DNA from: HGM04593 sp045654885 | Lineage (GTDB): Bacteria > Bacteroidota > Bacteroidia > Bacteroidales > Bacteroidaceae | Assembly: GCA_045654885.1 (NCBI GenBank) | Contig: JAZOOF010000024.1 | Location: 1 to 64,000, forward strand | Length of the DNA: 64,000 bases | Direction: 5' to 3' | Shown: positions 8,247 through 15,883 of the stretch, piece after piece | Layout of the letters: each line of letters starts with the position of its first letter | Numbering within the stretch: the stretch's first letter is position 1 | Notes under the pieces: model-generated | Told to the model about the DNA's origin: nothing | Databases searched by the model: none | What the model saw: the letters and a program-made list of their open reading frames with translations, nothing else | Translations under genes and position numbers: made by a program

Positions 8247-9650
8247 ATGACTATGAAGAACGTAAGATATATAATTGTTGTACTGTTGGCTCTTGTGGGC
8301 TCACATGCCGCAGTCGCTCAGACTGCACTTTCATCATATTTCCTCGATGGAATGTTGTATAACAGTAAGCTTAATCCGGCAATGAAAGCCGAACGTGGGT
8401 ATTTCTCATTGGCGGTGGGTAATCTCTCTCTTGCCACAAAGGGCAATGTAGGACTTTCAAATTTCCTGTATCCGCGCGGGGGGGATAAGCTTGCCACATT
8501 CATGAGCGGTTCTGTTGGTACCAGGGAGTTTCTTGGCAAGATGCCCGATAATACCAAGCTGGGAGTTGAGATTGATGAGACCATTTTAGGTGTTGGCTTC
8601 CGCATGCTTGGCGGCTATGTTTCTTTTGGACTTTCCGAGCACTCTTCGGTGGCTGTCTCTTTGCCAAAAGGCTTTTTTGAATTTGCAAAAAAAGGACTGC
8701 AGGAGGACAGATACAGCTTCTCGGGGTTGAACATAAATTCAACCAACTATCTTGCAGCCACAATAGGATACTCTCATGGTATTTTCGAAGGATTTCGCTT
8801 GGGTGTCAACTTCAAGTATCTTGTAGGCTTGGCGCACGCGGATATTCTTGTCGACAAGATGAATATCGAGCTCAGCGACAAGCGCTGGATGATTGAGAGC
8901 CATGCACGGATGCAGGCGGCACTCCTGTGCGAAACGACTGTAAAGAAGGACGAGAACGGTGTTGTCAACGGTGCGGATATTGCGCTCAATGCCGACGCGT
9001 TGAAACGTGTCCGTACGTCCGACGGTTATGCCTTTGACTTTGGTGTTGTGTATGATATGTACCACATTGTTCCCGGTCTCTCGCTTTCGGCTTCGGTTGT
9101 CGACCTTGGTGCTATCACCTGGGAGTACATGATGGGTGCCCAGAGCACCGATGCCAAGGTGGAGTTCAATGGCTTTGGCGAGGTCGATTACAACAATGCA
9201 GAGAATGTGGTTGAGGCAGAGCTGGAGAGGCTGGCAGACGATGCTTCCAAGATGGTTGAATTCAACTATGAGGGTGAAAGCAAGGTAAAGACAGCTTTGA
9301 ATACCACCATGTATCTTGGTGCGGAGTATAACATGCCGTTCTACAGGCCTCTTTCTGTGGGTGCCCTGTATGCCCAACGTTTCTCGCCTTTTGAGAGCAA
9401 CAAGTGGTACGAGGCGCGCGGTTTCATAAACATTTCTCCTTTGAAGTGGTTTGAGCTTACGGTCAACTATGGCTATGGGACCTATGGCGGCTCTTTGGGA
9501 TGGATGCTCAATTTCCATCCGGCCGGTATTAACCTTTTTGTTGGTAGCGATTACATGATTACAAGGGTTACCCCACAGTTTATTCCAATAGATAACATGA
9601 ATGCCCATGTCACATTCGGATTGAATTTGGCTTTGGGCAGACGTAAATGA
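8247..9650 (+). CDS. DUF5723 family outer-membrane protein
   Basis: 467-residue protein with a signal peptide (core IIVVLLALVGSHAAVAQ). The mature N-terminus, with the SSYFLDG and LNPAM motifs, resembles DUF5723, a Bacteroidota-specific family predicted to form an outer-membrane beta-barrel. Alternating aromatic/polar strands through the C-terminus (YGYGTYGG, a final LNLALG strand) support a barrel. An ATG at 8253 is an equally possible start. It follows the large lipoprotein gene and precedes a bidirectional terminator; the pair may form a barrel/lipoprotein surface complex, but this is inference. Confidence 0.8.
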   Translation: MTMKNVRYIIVVLLALVGSHAAVAQTALSSYFLDGMLYNSKLNPAMKAERGYFSLAVGNLSLATKGNVGLSNFLYPRGGDKLATFMSGSVGTREFLGKMPDNTKLGVEIDETILGVGFRMLGGYVSFGLSEHSSVAVSLPKGFFEFAKKGLQEDRYSFSGLNINSTNYLAATIGYSHGIFEGFRLGVNFKYLVGLAHADILVDKMNIELSDKRWMIESHARMQAALLCETTVKKDENGVVNGADIALNADALKRVRTSDGYAFDFGVVYDMYHIVPGLSLSASVVDLGAITWEYMMGAQSTDAKVEFNGFGEVDYNNAENVVEAELERLADDASKMVEFNYEGESKVKTALNTTMYLGAEYNMPFYRPLSVGALYAQRFSPFESNKWYEARGFINISPLKWFELTVNYGYGTYGGSLGWMLNFHPAGINLFVGSDYMITRVTPQFIPIDNMNAHVTFGLNLALGRRK

Positions 9651-9660
9651 CAGTCGTTCA

Positions 9661-9700
9661 AACAGCAGAGGCATCAACCGTGGTTGATGCCTCTGCTGTT
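9661..9700. terminator. Bidirectional terminator
   Basis: Perfect 19-base inverted repeat (9661-9679 and 9682-9700) lying between the convergent DUF5723 and ABC-transporter genes; A/T-rich flanks on both sides allow it to serve both. Confidence 0.85.
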
Positions 9701-9725
9701 TATAATATCGCTATATTTTTATTCC

Positions 9726-10490
9726 TTATTTGTTGCCGAGTGCCTGCTCCTTTACCTGTCGCAGAATCTCGCTTGAGAAGAGGAACTCGTTGAGCTGTGT
9801 GTTGTTGGTGTTCAGAATCTGTGTCTTGTCACCTTCCCATGCCAGTTTGCCGCCAGCGAGGAACAGTATATGGTCGCCAATGTTCATTACCGAGTTCATG
9901 TCGTGGGTGTTCACAATTGTGGTTATTCCATACTCTTTTGTGATGTCATGAATAAGTTCGTCTATCACAAGCGATGTCTGGGGGTCGAGTCCCGAGTTCG
10001 GTTCGTCGCAGAAAAGGTATTTTGGTTCAAGCGCGATGGCACGGGCTATGGCTGCACGTTTCTGCATGCCGCCCGAAATCTCTTCGGGCAATTTGTCCTG
10101 TGCTTCAATCAGGTTTACCCTGTCAAGGCAGGCCCTGGCGCGTGCCAATCGCTCCCTGTAGGTCATGTTCGAGAACATGTCAAGCGGGAACATCACATTC
10201 TCCAGCACGCTCATTGAGTCGAACAGTGCCGCGCTCTGGAACAGCATGCCAATCTCTCGTCTGATGGCAATCTTCTCCTTCTCTTTCAGTGTCGTCACGC
10301 AACGGCCGTCATAGATTATCTTCCCCTTGTCGGGGGCAAGAAGACCCACGATACATTTCAGGAACACCGTCTTTCCGGCTCCGCTCTGTCCTATGATGAG
10401 GTTGGTGATGCCATTGTTGAAGGTGGCATTAATGTCGTCGAGCACACTCTTGCCCTCGAACTGTTTGTATATTGAACAGGCTTCAATCAT
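9726..10490 (-). CDS. MlaF-like ABC transporter ATP-binding protein
   Basis: 254-residue ATPase of the Mla/MCE phospholipid transport type. Walker A is GQSGAGKT (34-41), the signature is ISGGMQ (138-143) and Walker B with catalytic Glu is YLFCDEP (158-164). Its start codon overlaps the stop of the upstream MlaE-like permease by 4 bases (ATGA), so the two are translationally coupled. In other bacteria MlaF powers movement of phospholipids between inner and outer membranes together with MlaE and an MCE-domain substrate protein. No MCE gene follows here; a terminator does. Confidence 0.92.
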   Translation of the reverse strand: MIEACSIYKQFEGKSVLDDINATFNNGITNLIIGQSGAGKTVFLKCIVGLLAPDKGKIIYDGRCVTTLKEKEKIAIRREIGMLFQSAALFDSMSVLENVMFPLDMFSNMTYRERLARARACLDRVNLIEAQDKLPEEISGGMQKRAAIARAIALEPKYLFCDEPNSGLDPQTSLVIDELIHDITKEYGITTIVNTHDMNSVMNIGDHILFLAGGKLAWEGDKTQILNTNNTQLNEFLFSSEILRQVKEQALGNK

Positions 10491-11236
10491 TGCATCATGA
10501 TGTTGGTTAATACTATATCTGCGAAAAGTATCAGCGCGCTGCAGCTGACAACGGCATTCGTGCTTGCCTTACCCACCTCGATTGAACCGCCTTTGACATT
10601 ATAGCCATAGAACGATGCAACCGATGTTATTATGAAGGCAAAGAAGAAACTCTTTATTATGCTGTACCCGATGAACCATGCCGTGAATTCGTGCTGAAGC
10701 CCGACCGTGAGCTCTTCGGCTGTCATTATTCCGGTGAGAATTCCAATGAGGAATGCACCTCCGATTCCTGATGCTATACTGAAGATTACCAGAATGGGGA
10801 TTGTGAACATTAGTCCTGTAATCTTTGGCAATATAAGGAAATTGGCCGAGTTCACTCCCATCATCTCAAGCGCATCAATCTGCTGTGTCACTCTCATGGC
10901 TCCAATCTCCGATGTGATGTTGGAACCGACTTTGCCGGCCAGGATAAGACACATGATGGTTGACGAGAACTCCAGCAGCAACACCTCGCGGGTCGCATAT
11001 CCTGTGACGAACTTCGGCATCCATGGGCTCTCTACATTGGTCTTCATCTGTATGCACAGTGCAGCACCGATGAACAGTGATATAATAAGCACAATGGGTA
11101 TTGAGTTTATGCCCAATTGGTATATCTCGTGGAGAGTCCTGCGCAGAAACATCCCCCATCGTTCGGGCTTTGTCAGCACTCGTTTCATCATCATCAGGTA
11201 GCTGCCGAATGTTTTAATGGATTCTATAATAAACAT
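10487..11236 (-). CDS. MlaE-like ABC transporter permease
   Basis: 249-residue integral membrane permease of the MlaE family (about five hydrophobic helices, e.g. the segment with IPIVLIISLFIGAALCIQM and the conserved stretch around GSNITSEIGAMRVTQQIDAL). The start at 11236 (MFIIESIK) is preferred: a longer reading frame begins upstream of the promoter box at 11267-11274 and family members have about 245-260 residues. It overlaps the MlaF-like gene. Together they should form the inner-membrane core of a phospholipid transporter maintaining outer-membrane asymmetry. Confidence 0.92.
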   Translation of the reverse strand: MFIIESIKTFGSYLMMMKRVLTKPERWGMFLRRTLHEIYQLGINSIPIVLIISLFIGAALCIQMKTNVESPWMPKFVTGYATREVLLLEFSSTIMCLILAGKVGSNITSEIGAMRVTQQIDALEMMGVNSANFLILPKITGLMFTIPILVIFSIASGIGGAFLIGILTGIMTAEELTVGLQHEFTAWFIGYSIIKSFFFAFIITSVASFYGYNVKGGSIEVGKASTNAVVSCSALILFADIVLTNIMMQ

Positions 11237-11266
11237 ATAAAGTTCCGTTTTAAAGCTAATCACGTG

Positions 11267-11274
11267 CAAAGGTA
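11267..11274 (-). promoter_or_regulatory. -7 box (TACCTTTG) for mlaE-mlaF
   Basis: On the minus strand TACCTTTG matches TAnnTTTG, about 30 bases upstream of the permease ATG. It supports the shorter permease start. Confidence 0.7.
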
Positions 11275-11379
11275 CTATTTTTTGTCTTTTATTGGTGTTA
11301 ATAATGGTTGCAATATTTGCCGTTTGTGCCATTTGTGTTATAAAATGACACTTTTTTTGCCCAAAAGGTAAAAATGCAT

Positions 11380-11387
11380 TATCTTCG
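11380..11387 (+). promoter_or_regulatory. -7 box variant (TATCTTCG) for lptB
   Basis: TATCTTCG differs from TAnnTTTG only by C in the penultimate base, a variant seen repeatedly in this window. Transcription would start near 11393, which favours translation from the ATG at 11414 rather than a leaderless start at 11393. Confidence 0.55.
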
Positions 11388-11413
11388 CCAAAATGTTTAT
11401 TAAAACACCCGAT

Positions 11414-12190
11414 ATGGATAATGTTATTGCCGGCAATCTTGATGAAGCCACCGTTCTGCGTACCGATAATCTTGTGAAGAAATATGGTAAGCGCACGGTT
11501 GTGAACAATGTCTCTTTCAATGTGAAGCAGGGAGAGATTGTAGGTCTGTTGGGGCCTAACGGAGCCGGTAAAACAACATCGTTCTACATGACAACCGGTC
11601 TTGTGACCCCTAACAGCGGACGCATTTTCCTTGGTGACGAGGAGATTACCAAATATCCGGTCTACAAGCGTGCGCGTGCCGGTATCGGCTATCTGGCGCA
11701 GGAGGCAAGTGTCTTCCGTAAAATGACGGTGGAGGATAATATAGCCTCGGTGCTTGAGATGACCGGTAAACCGTTGGAGTATCAGAAAGAGAAACTTGAG
11801 AGCCTAATCTCGGAGTTCCGTTTACAGAAGGTACGCAAGAACCTTGGCGACCGCCTGTCGGGTGGCGAGCGCCGACGCACTGAGATTGCGCGTTGTTTGG
11901 CTATCGACCCCAAATTCATTATGCTCGACGAACCTTTTGCCGGCGTGGACCCCATCGCTGTCGAGGACATACAGTATATCGTGTGGAAACTGAAGGACAA
12001 GAATATTGGCATTCTCATTACCGACCACAATGTTCAGGAGACGCTGAGCATTACGGACCGTGCCTATCTGCTGTTCGAGGGGCGCGTGCTTTTTGAGGGC
12101 ACATCGGAGGAACTTGCCGACAATCCCATTGTGCGCGAGAAATATCTTGGCCGTGACTTCGTGCTCCGTAAGCGCGAGTTCCAGTTCTGA
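11414..12190 (+). CDS. lptB: LPS export ABC transporter ATPase LptB
   Basis: 258-residue ATPase (265 if an ATG at 11393 is used). Walker A is GPNGAGKT (47-54), the signature LSGGE (148-152) and Walker B FIMLDEP (168-174), followed by the LptB-like GVDPIAVEDIQ segment. It drives extraction of lipopolysaccharide from the inner membrane with LptF and LptG, encoded elsewhere. It stands alone, divergent from the Mla-type genes; the two neighbours both serve outer-membrane lipid traffic. The start at 11414 is chosen because of the promoter position. Confidence 0.92.
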   Translation: MDNVIAGNLDEATVLRTDNLVKKYGKRTVVNNVSFNVKQGEIVGLLGPNGAGKTTSFYMTTGLVTPNSGRIFLGDEEITKYPVYKRARAGIGYLAQEASVFRKMTVEDNIASVLEMTGKPLEYQKEKLESLISEFRLQKVRKNLGDRLSGGERRRTEIARCLAIDPKFIMLDEPFAGVDPIAVEDIQYIVWKLKDKNIGILITDHNVQETLSITDRAYLLFEGRVLFEGTSEELADNPIVREKYLGRDFVLRKREFQF

Positions 12191-12299
12191 TATCCCCGAC
12201 GTTGTAAAAACGTTCCGGAACAACCTGTTTTGTATGGTCTGTTGCGCGCCTGTTGTCAATAAAATCGTTTTTTTACTTGATTTTGTGCTCAACTTGTTG

Positions 12300-12307
12300 T
12301 ATTTTTG
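12300..12307 (+). promoter_or_regulatory. -7 box (TATTTTTG) for tig
   Basis: TATTTTTG fits TAnnTTTG and is about 83 bases upstream of the trigger factor start, leaving an A-rich 5' leader. Confidence 0.7.
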
Positions 12308-12389
12308 TGCGCCTTAAATTAAGGTGCATAGTATACACTTTGTTTAGTGCGTCTTTTGGAATAAAGAAAAACATTAAAAGCATATATAA

Positions 12390-13733
12390 ATGGAATTTAC
12401 ACTTAAAAATCAGGATGCAACAAGTGCAATCCTTTCAGTAAACATTCAGGAGGCCGATTACGCGCCTCTGGTTGAGAAGCAGTTGAAGAATTTCCGTCAG
12501 AAGGCCAATATCCCAGGTTTCCGTCCGGGTATGGTGCCAATGGGCTTGATTAAGAAGCAGTACGGTACAGCTGTGAAGGCAGAGGAAATCAACAAGTTGT
12601 TGCAGACAAAAATCTTCGAATATATCAGAGAGAACAAGGTTGACATGCTCGGCGAGCCACTCCCCATCGAGGAGCAGCAGGCAAGCATCAACATGGTAGA
12701 GGACAAGGAGTTCACTTTCGAGTTTGAGATTGCTCTCGCTCCAAAGTTCGATGCTGTTCTTGACAAGGGAGATGCTCTTGCATACTACAGAATACAGCCT
12801 ACCGACGAGATGGTACAGGGACAGGTTGATGCTTTTGCTCAGCGTTGCGGCGAGTACAAGCAGGTTGAGTCTTACGAGAACGGCGATATGCTCAAGGGTA
12901 CACTCGCAGAGTCTGTTGAGGAGGGTATCGTAGTGCGTGAGGCGGTCATGATGCCTTCATACATGAAGAACGACGAGCAGAAGGCTCTCTTCGCAGGTGT
13001 AAAGTTGAACGATGTCGTTACATTCAATCCTTTCACAGCTTTCGACGGTAACGAGGCTGAGCTTGCTTCACTTCTCAAGGTCGAGAAGAGCGAGGTTGCT
13101 GCCCACAACGGTGAGTTTACATTCACAGTAAGCGAAATCACACGTTTCGTTGCAAGCGAAATCAACCAGAATGTGTTCGATGCTGCATTCGGCAAGGACG
13201 CAGTGAAGAGCGAGGAGGAGTTCCGTGCCAAGATTGCCGAGCAGTTCGAGGCTCGCTTCGAGGTTGAGAGCGACTATAAGCTGTTGATGGATGTACGTGA
13301 GTACCTCATGAACAAGGTTGGCAAGCTCGAGTTCAACGAGGCTATTCTCCGCCGTATCATGGATTCTAACAAGGCCGAGGGTGAGACCGTAAGCGAGGAG
13401 GAATTCCAGAAGAGCCTTACAGAGCTCCGTTGGCACCTTGTTAAGGAGCAGCTTGCAAAGAAGTTCGAAATCAAGATTGACGACAACGATGTTCTCGGTG
13501 TGGCAAAGGCTGCTACACGTGACCAGTTTGCACAGTACGGCATGGCAAACGTTCCCGAGGATTTGCTCGAGAACTATGCCAAGGAGATGCTCAAGCAGGA
13601 GAAGACACGCGAGGCTCTCATCAACCGTGCGGTTGATGTGAAACTCATCCAGGCTATCAAGGCTGCAATCACCTTGAACGAGGAGAAGGTTTCTGTTGAG
13701 GAGTTCAACAAAAAGGTGTCTGAGAACGCTTAA
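12390..13733 (+). CDS. tig: Trigger factor
   Basis: 447-residue ribosome-associated chaperone. The N-terminal ribosome-binding domain carries the signature region FRQKANIPGFRPGMVP (residues ~35-50, matching the family GFRxGKxP element); a divergent central PPIase-like domain (~150-240) and a long helical C-terminal chaperone domain follow. It folds nascent chains as they leave the ribosome. Codon use is strongly biased (AAG, GAG, GTT), as expected of an abundant protein. A strong terminator separates it from clpP, but the tig-clpP-clpX order is the common bacterial one. Confidence 0.95.
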   Translation: MEFTLKNQDATSAILSVNIQEADYAPLVEKQLKNFRQKANIPGFRPGMVPMGLIKKQYGTAVKAEEINKLLQTKIFEYIRENKVDMLGEPLPIEEQQASINMVEDKEFTFEFEIALAPKFDAVLDKGDALAYYRIQPTDEMVQGQVDAFAQRCGEYKQVESYENGDMLKGTLAESVEEGIVVREAVMMPSYMKNDEQKALFAGVKLNDVVTFNPFTAFDGNEAELASLLKVEKSEVAAHNGEFTFTVSEITRFVASEINQNVFDAAFGKDAVKSEEEFRAKIAEQFEARFEVESDYKLLMDVREYLMNKVGKLEFNEAILRRIMDSNKAEGETVSEEEFQKSLTELRWHLVKEQLAKKFEIKIDDNDVLGVAKAATRDQFAQYGMANVPEDLLENYAKEMLKQEKTREALINRAVDVKLIQAIKAAITLNEEKVSVEEFNKKVSENA

Positions 13734-13754
13734 TATATAGCAAAGGGTACTATT

Positions 13755-13792
13755 CCGGCCTATTGGGCGTGCCCGATAGGCCGGTTTTTTAT
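13755..13792 (+). terminator. Terminator of tig
   Basis: Long stem 13755-13784 with arms CCGGCCTATtGGGC and GCCCgATAGGCCGG (one mismatch) and a 2-base tip, followed by TTTTTT. Very strong intrinsic terminator. Confidence 0.93.
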
Positions 13793-13816
13793 TAATGACA
13801 AATTAAACAGGTTGTT

Positions 13817-14488
13817 ATGGAGAGAGATGAATTTAGAAAGTATGCAACGAAGCATCTTGGAATGAACAGCATGGTGCTCGATGATGTGATGAAGGCGCAG
13901 GCTCAGTATCTGAACCCATATATTCTTGAGGAGAGGCAGTTGAATGTTACACAGATGGATGTCTTTTCGCGTCTGATGATGGACCGAATCATTTTCCTTG
14001 GTACTCAGATTGACGATTATACAGCAAATACCCTGCAGGCGCAGTTGCTCTACCTCGATTCGGTCGACAGCGGCAAGGACATCTCCATATATATAAACTC
14101 GCCCGGTGGTTCGGTATATGCCGGTTTGGGAATCTATGATACAATGCAGTTTATCTCCAGCGACGTGGCAACCATTTGTACAGGTATGGCTGCAAGCATG
14201 GCAGCCGTGTTGCTTGTTGCAGGTGCCGAGGGTAAACGCTCGGCATTGACACACAGCCGTGTGATGATACACCAGCCGCTTGGTGGTGTGCAGGGACAGG
14301 CCAGCGACATTGAGATTACCGCACGTGAGATTCAGAAACTCAAGAAAGAACTCTATACGATAATCTCTGACCATAGCAAGCAGCCGTTCGACAAAGTGTG
14401 GGCCGATAGCGACCGCGACTATTGGATGACTGCAGCCGAGGCCCAGGAGTATGGTATGATTGACAGAGTGCTTACCCGTAAAATCTGA
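13817..14488 (+). CDS. clpP: ATP-dependent Clp protease proteolytic subunit
   Basis: 223-residue serine peptidase. The catalytic triad is visible: S127 in GMAASMAA, H152 in RVMIHQP and D201 in DRDYWM. ClpP forms a 14-subunit chamber and degrades substrates unfolded by ClpX, whose gene follows after 8 bases, so stoichiometric co-expression is likely. The N-terminal ~25 residues are somewhat longer than in E. coli and may include a propeptide. Confidence 0.97.
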   Translation: MERDEFRKYATKHLGMNSMVLDDVMKAQAQYLNPYILEERQLNVTQMDVFSRLMMDRIIFLGTQIDDYTANTLQAQLLYLDSVDSGKDISIYINSPGGSVYAGLGIYDTMQFISSDVATICTGMAASMAAVLLVAGAEGKRSALTHSRVMIHQPLGGVQGQASDIEITAREIQKLKKELYTIISDHSKQPFDKVWADSDRDYWMTAAEAQEYGMIDRVLTRKI

Positions 14489-14496
14489 TACCGCTG

Positions 14497-15720
14497 ATGG
14501 CTGACAAAGGAAAAAAACGTTGCAGTTTCTGTGGCAGGACCGAGGATCAGGTGGCATTGCTCATGACTGGAATGACCGGTTATATATGCAATGACTGCGT
14601 GGAGCAGGCGCATAATATCCTGCGCGAGGAGGCGCTTCTGCCGAAGAACGACTTCGAAATGAAGGAACTTCCCAAGCCAAAGGAGATAAAGGCATTCCTT
14701 GACGAGTATGTCATTGGGCAGGATGAGGCTAAATGCGCCCTTGCGGTTTCGGTGTACAACCACTATAAACGACTGATGCAAAGCGGTGCTGCCGATGATG
14801 TTGAGATTGAGAAGAGCAATATCATAATGGTGGGCAGCACGGGTACGGGCAAGACATTGCTTGCACGCACTATTGCCAAGCTTCTGAAGGTGCCTTTTAC
14901 TATAGTTGATGCAACAGTGCTTACAGAGGCCGGTTATGTCGGCGAGGATATCGAGAGTATTTTGACACGTCTTTTGCAGGTTGCCGACTACAACGTAGAG
15001 GAGGCCGAGCGCGGTATTGTGTTCATTGACGAGATTGACAAGATTGCCCGCAAGAGCGACAACCCCTCTATTACCCGCGATGTCAGCGGCGAGGGCGTGC
15101 AGCAGGGCTTGCTCAAGTTGCTTGAGGGGTCGGTTGTCAATGTTCCGCCCCAGGGTGGCCGCAAACATCCCGACCAGAAGATGATTCCCGTGAATACAAA
15201 GCATATCCTTTTCATCTGTGGCGGTGCGTTCGATGGCATCGAGAAGAAGATAGCGCAGCGCCTGAACACGCATGTTGTGGGTTATAACTCGGTTCAGAAC
15301 AAGATGAGTATTGACAAGGGCGATATGATGCAGTATATCATGCCACAGGATTTGCGCTCGTTCGGCCTCATTCCCGAAATTATAGGCCGATTGCCGATAC
15401 TGACCTCTTTGCGTCCGCTTGACCGTGCTACTTTGCGCAACATACTCACCGAGCCAAAGAACTCAATCATCAAACAGTATGTCAAGCTCATGGAGATGGA
15501 TGGCGTGAAACTTACATTTGACGATGAGGTATTGGAGTATATCGTTGACACAGCAGTTGAATACAAACTTGGGGCACGTGGATTACGCTCTATTGTGGAA
15601 TCTATCATGATGGAGAAAATGTTCGAGATTCCATCGAGTGGTGTGGATACTTGCGAAATTACAAAAGAGTATGCCAAGGCACAGGTGGAAAAGAGCACAG
15701 CCATAAAATGTGCTTTGTAA
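14497..15720 (+). CDS. clpX: ATP-dependent Clp protease ATP-binding subunit ClpX
   Basis: 407-residue AAA+ unfoldase. The N-terminal zinc-binding domain has C9, C12, C31 and C34; Walker A is GSTGTGKT (113-120), the pore loop GYVG (146-149) and Walker B VFIDE (175-179). The C-terminal sensor-2 region includes GARGLR. ClpX recognises, unfolds and feeds proteins into ClpP, encoded immediately upstream. A strong terminator ends the clpPX unit. Confidence 0.97.
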   Translation: MADKGKKRCSFCGRTEDQVALLMTGMTGYICNDCVEQAHNILREEALLPKNDFEMKELPKPKEIKAFLDEYVIGQDEAKCALAVSVYNHYKRLMQSGAADDVEIEKSNIIMVGSTGTGKTLLARTIAKLLKVPFTIVDATVLTEAGYVGEDIESILTRLLQVADYNVEEAERGIVFIDEIDKIARKSDNPSITRDVSGEGVQQGLLKLLEGSVVNVPPQGGRKHPDQKMIPVNTKHILFICGGAFDGIEKKIAQRLNTHVVGYNSVQNKMSIDKGDMMQYIMPQDLRSFGLIPEIIGRLPILTSLRPLDRATLRNILTEPKNSIIKQYVKLMEMDGVKLTFDDEVLEYIVDTAVEYKLGARGLRSIVESIMMEKMFEIPSSGVDTCEITKEYAKAQVEKSTAIKCAL

Positions 15721-15741
15721 ACATGCATTTTGCCAGTGTTG

Positions 15742-15778
15742 CCGGCAGGCTTCCCACGGGAAGCCTGCCGGTTGTTTT
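15742..15778 (+). terminator. Terminator of clpPX
   Basis: Perfect 14-base arms CCGGCAGGCTTCCC (15742-15755) and GGGAAGCCTGCCGG (15758-15771), followed by TTGTTTTA. Confidence 0.9.
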
Positions 15779-15852
15779 ATGCCTGCCGATTTTTTTGCGC
15801 CATTAAATGAAAATAAATTTGAAAAAAGTTGTGTGTTTAATTGATATATTTA

Positions 15853-15860
15853 TAACTTTG
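15853..15860 (+). promoter_or_regulatory. -7 box (TAACTTTG) for recQ
   Basis: TAACTTTG fits TAnnTTTG, 24 bases upstream of the recQ start. Confidence 0.7.
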
Positions 15861-15883
15861 TTTTCAAATAGGCATATTATATA

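Noticed and set aside
8739..9677. Long minus-strand frame opposite the DUF5723 gene
   Set aside because: Antisense to a gene with signal peptide and barrel features; no initiation signal of its own, and it runs into the terminator.
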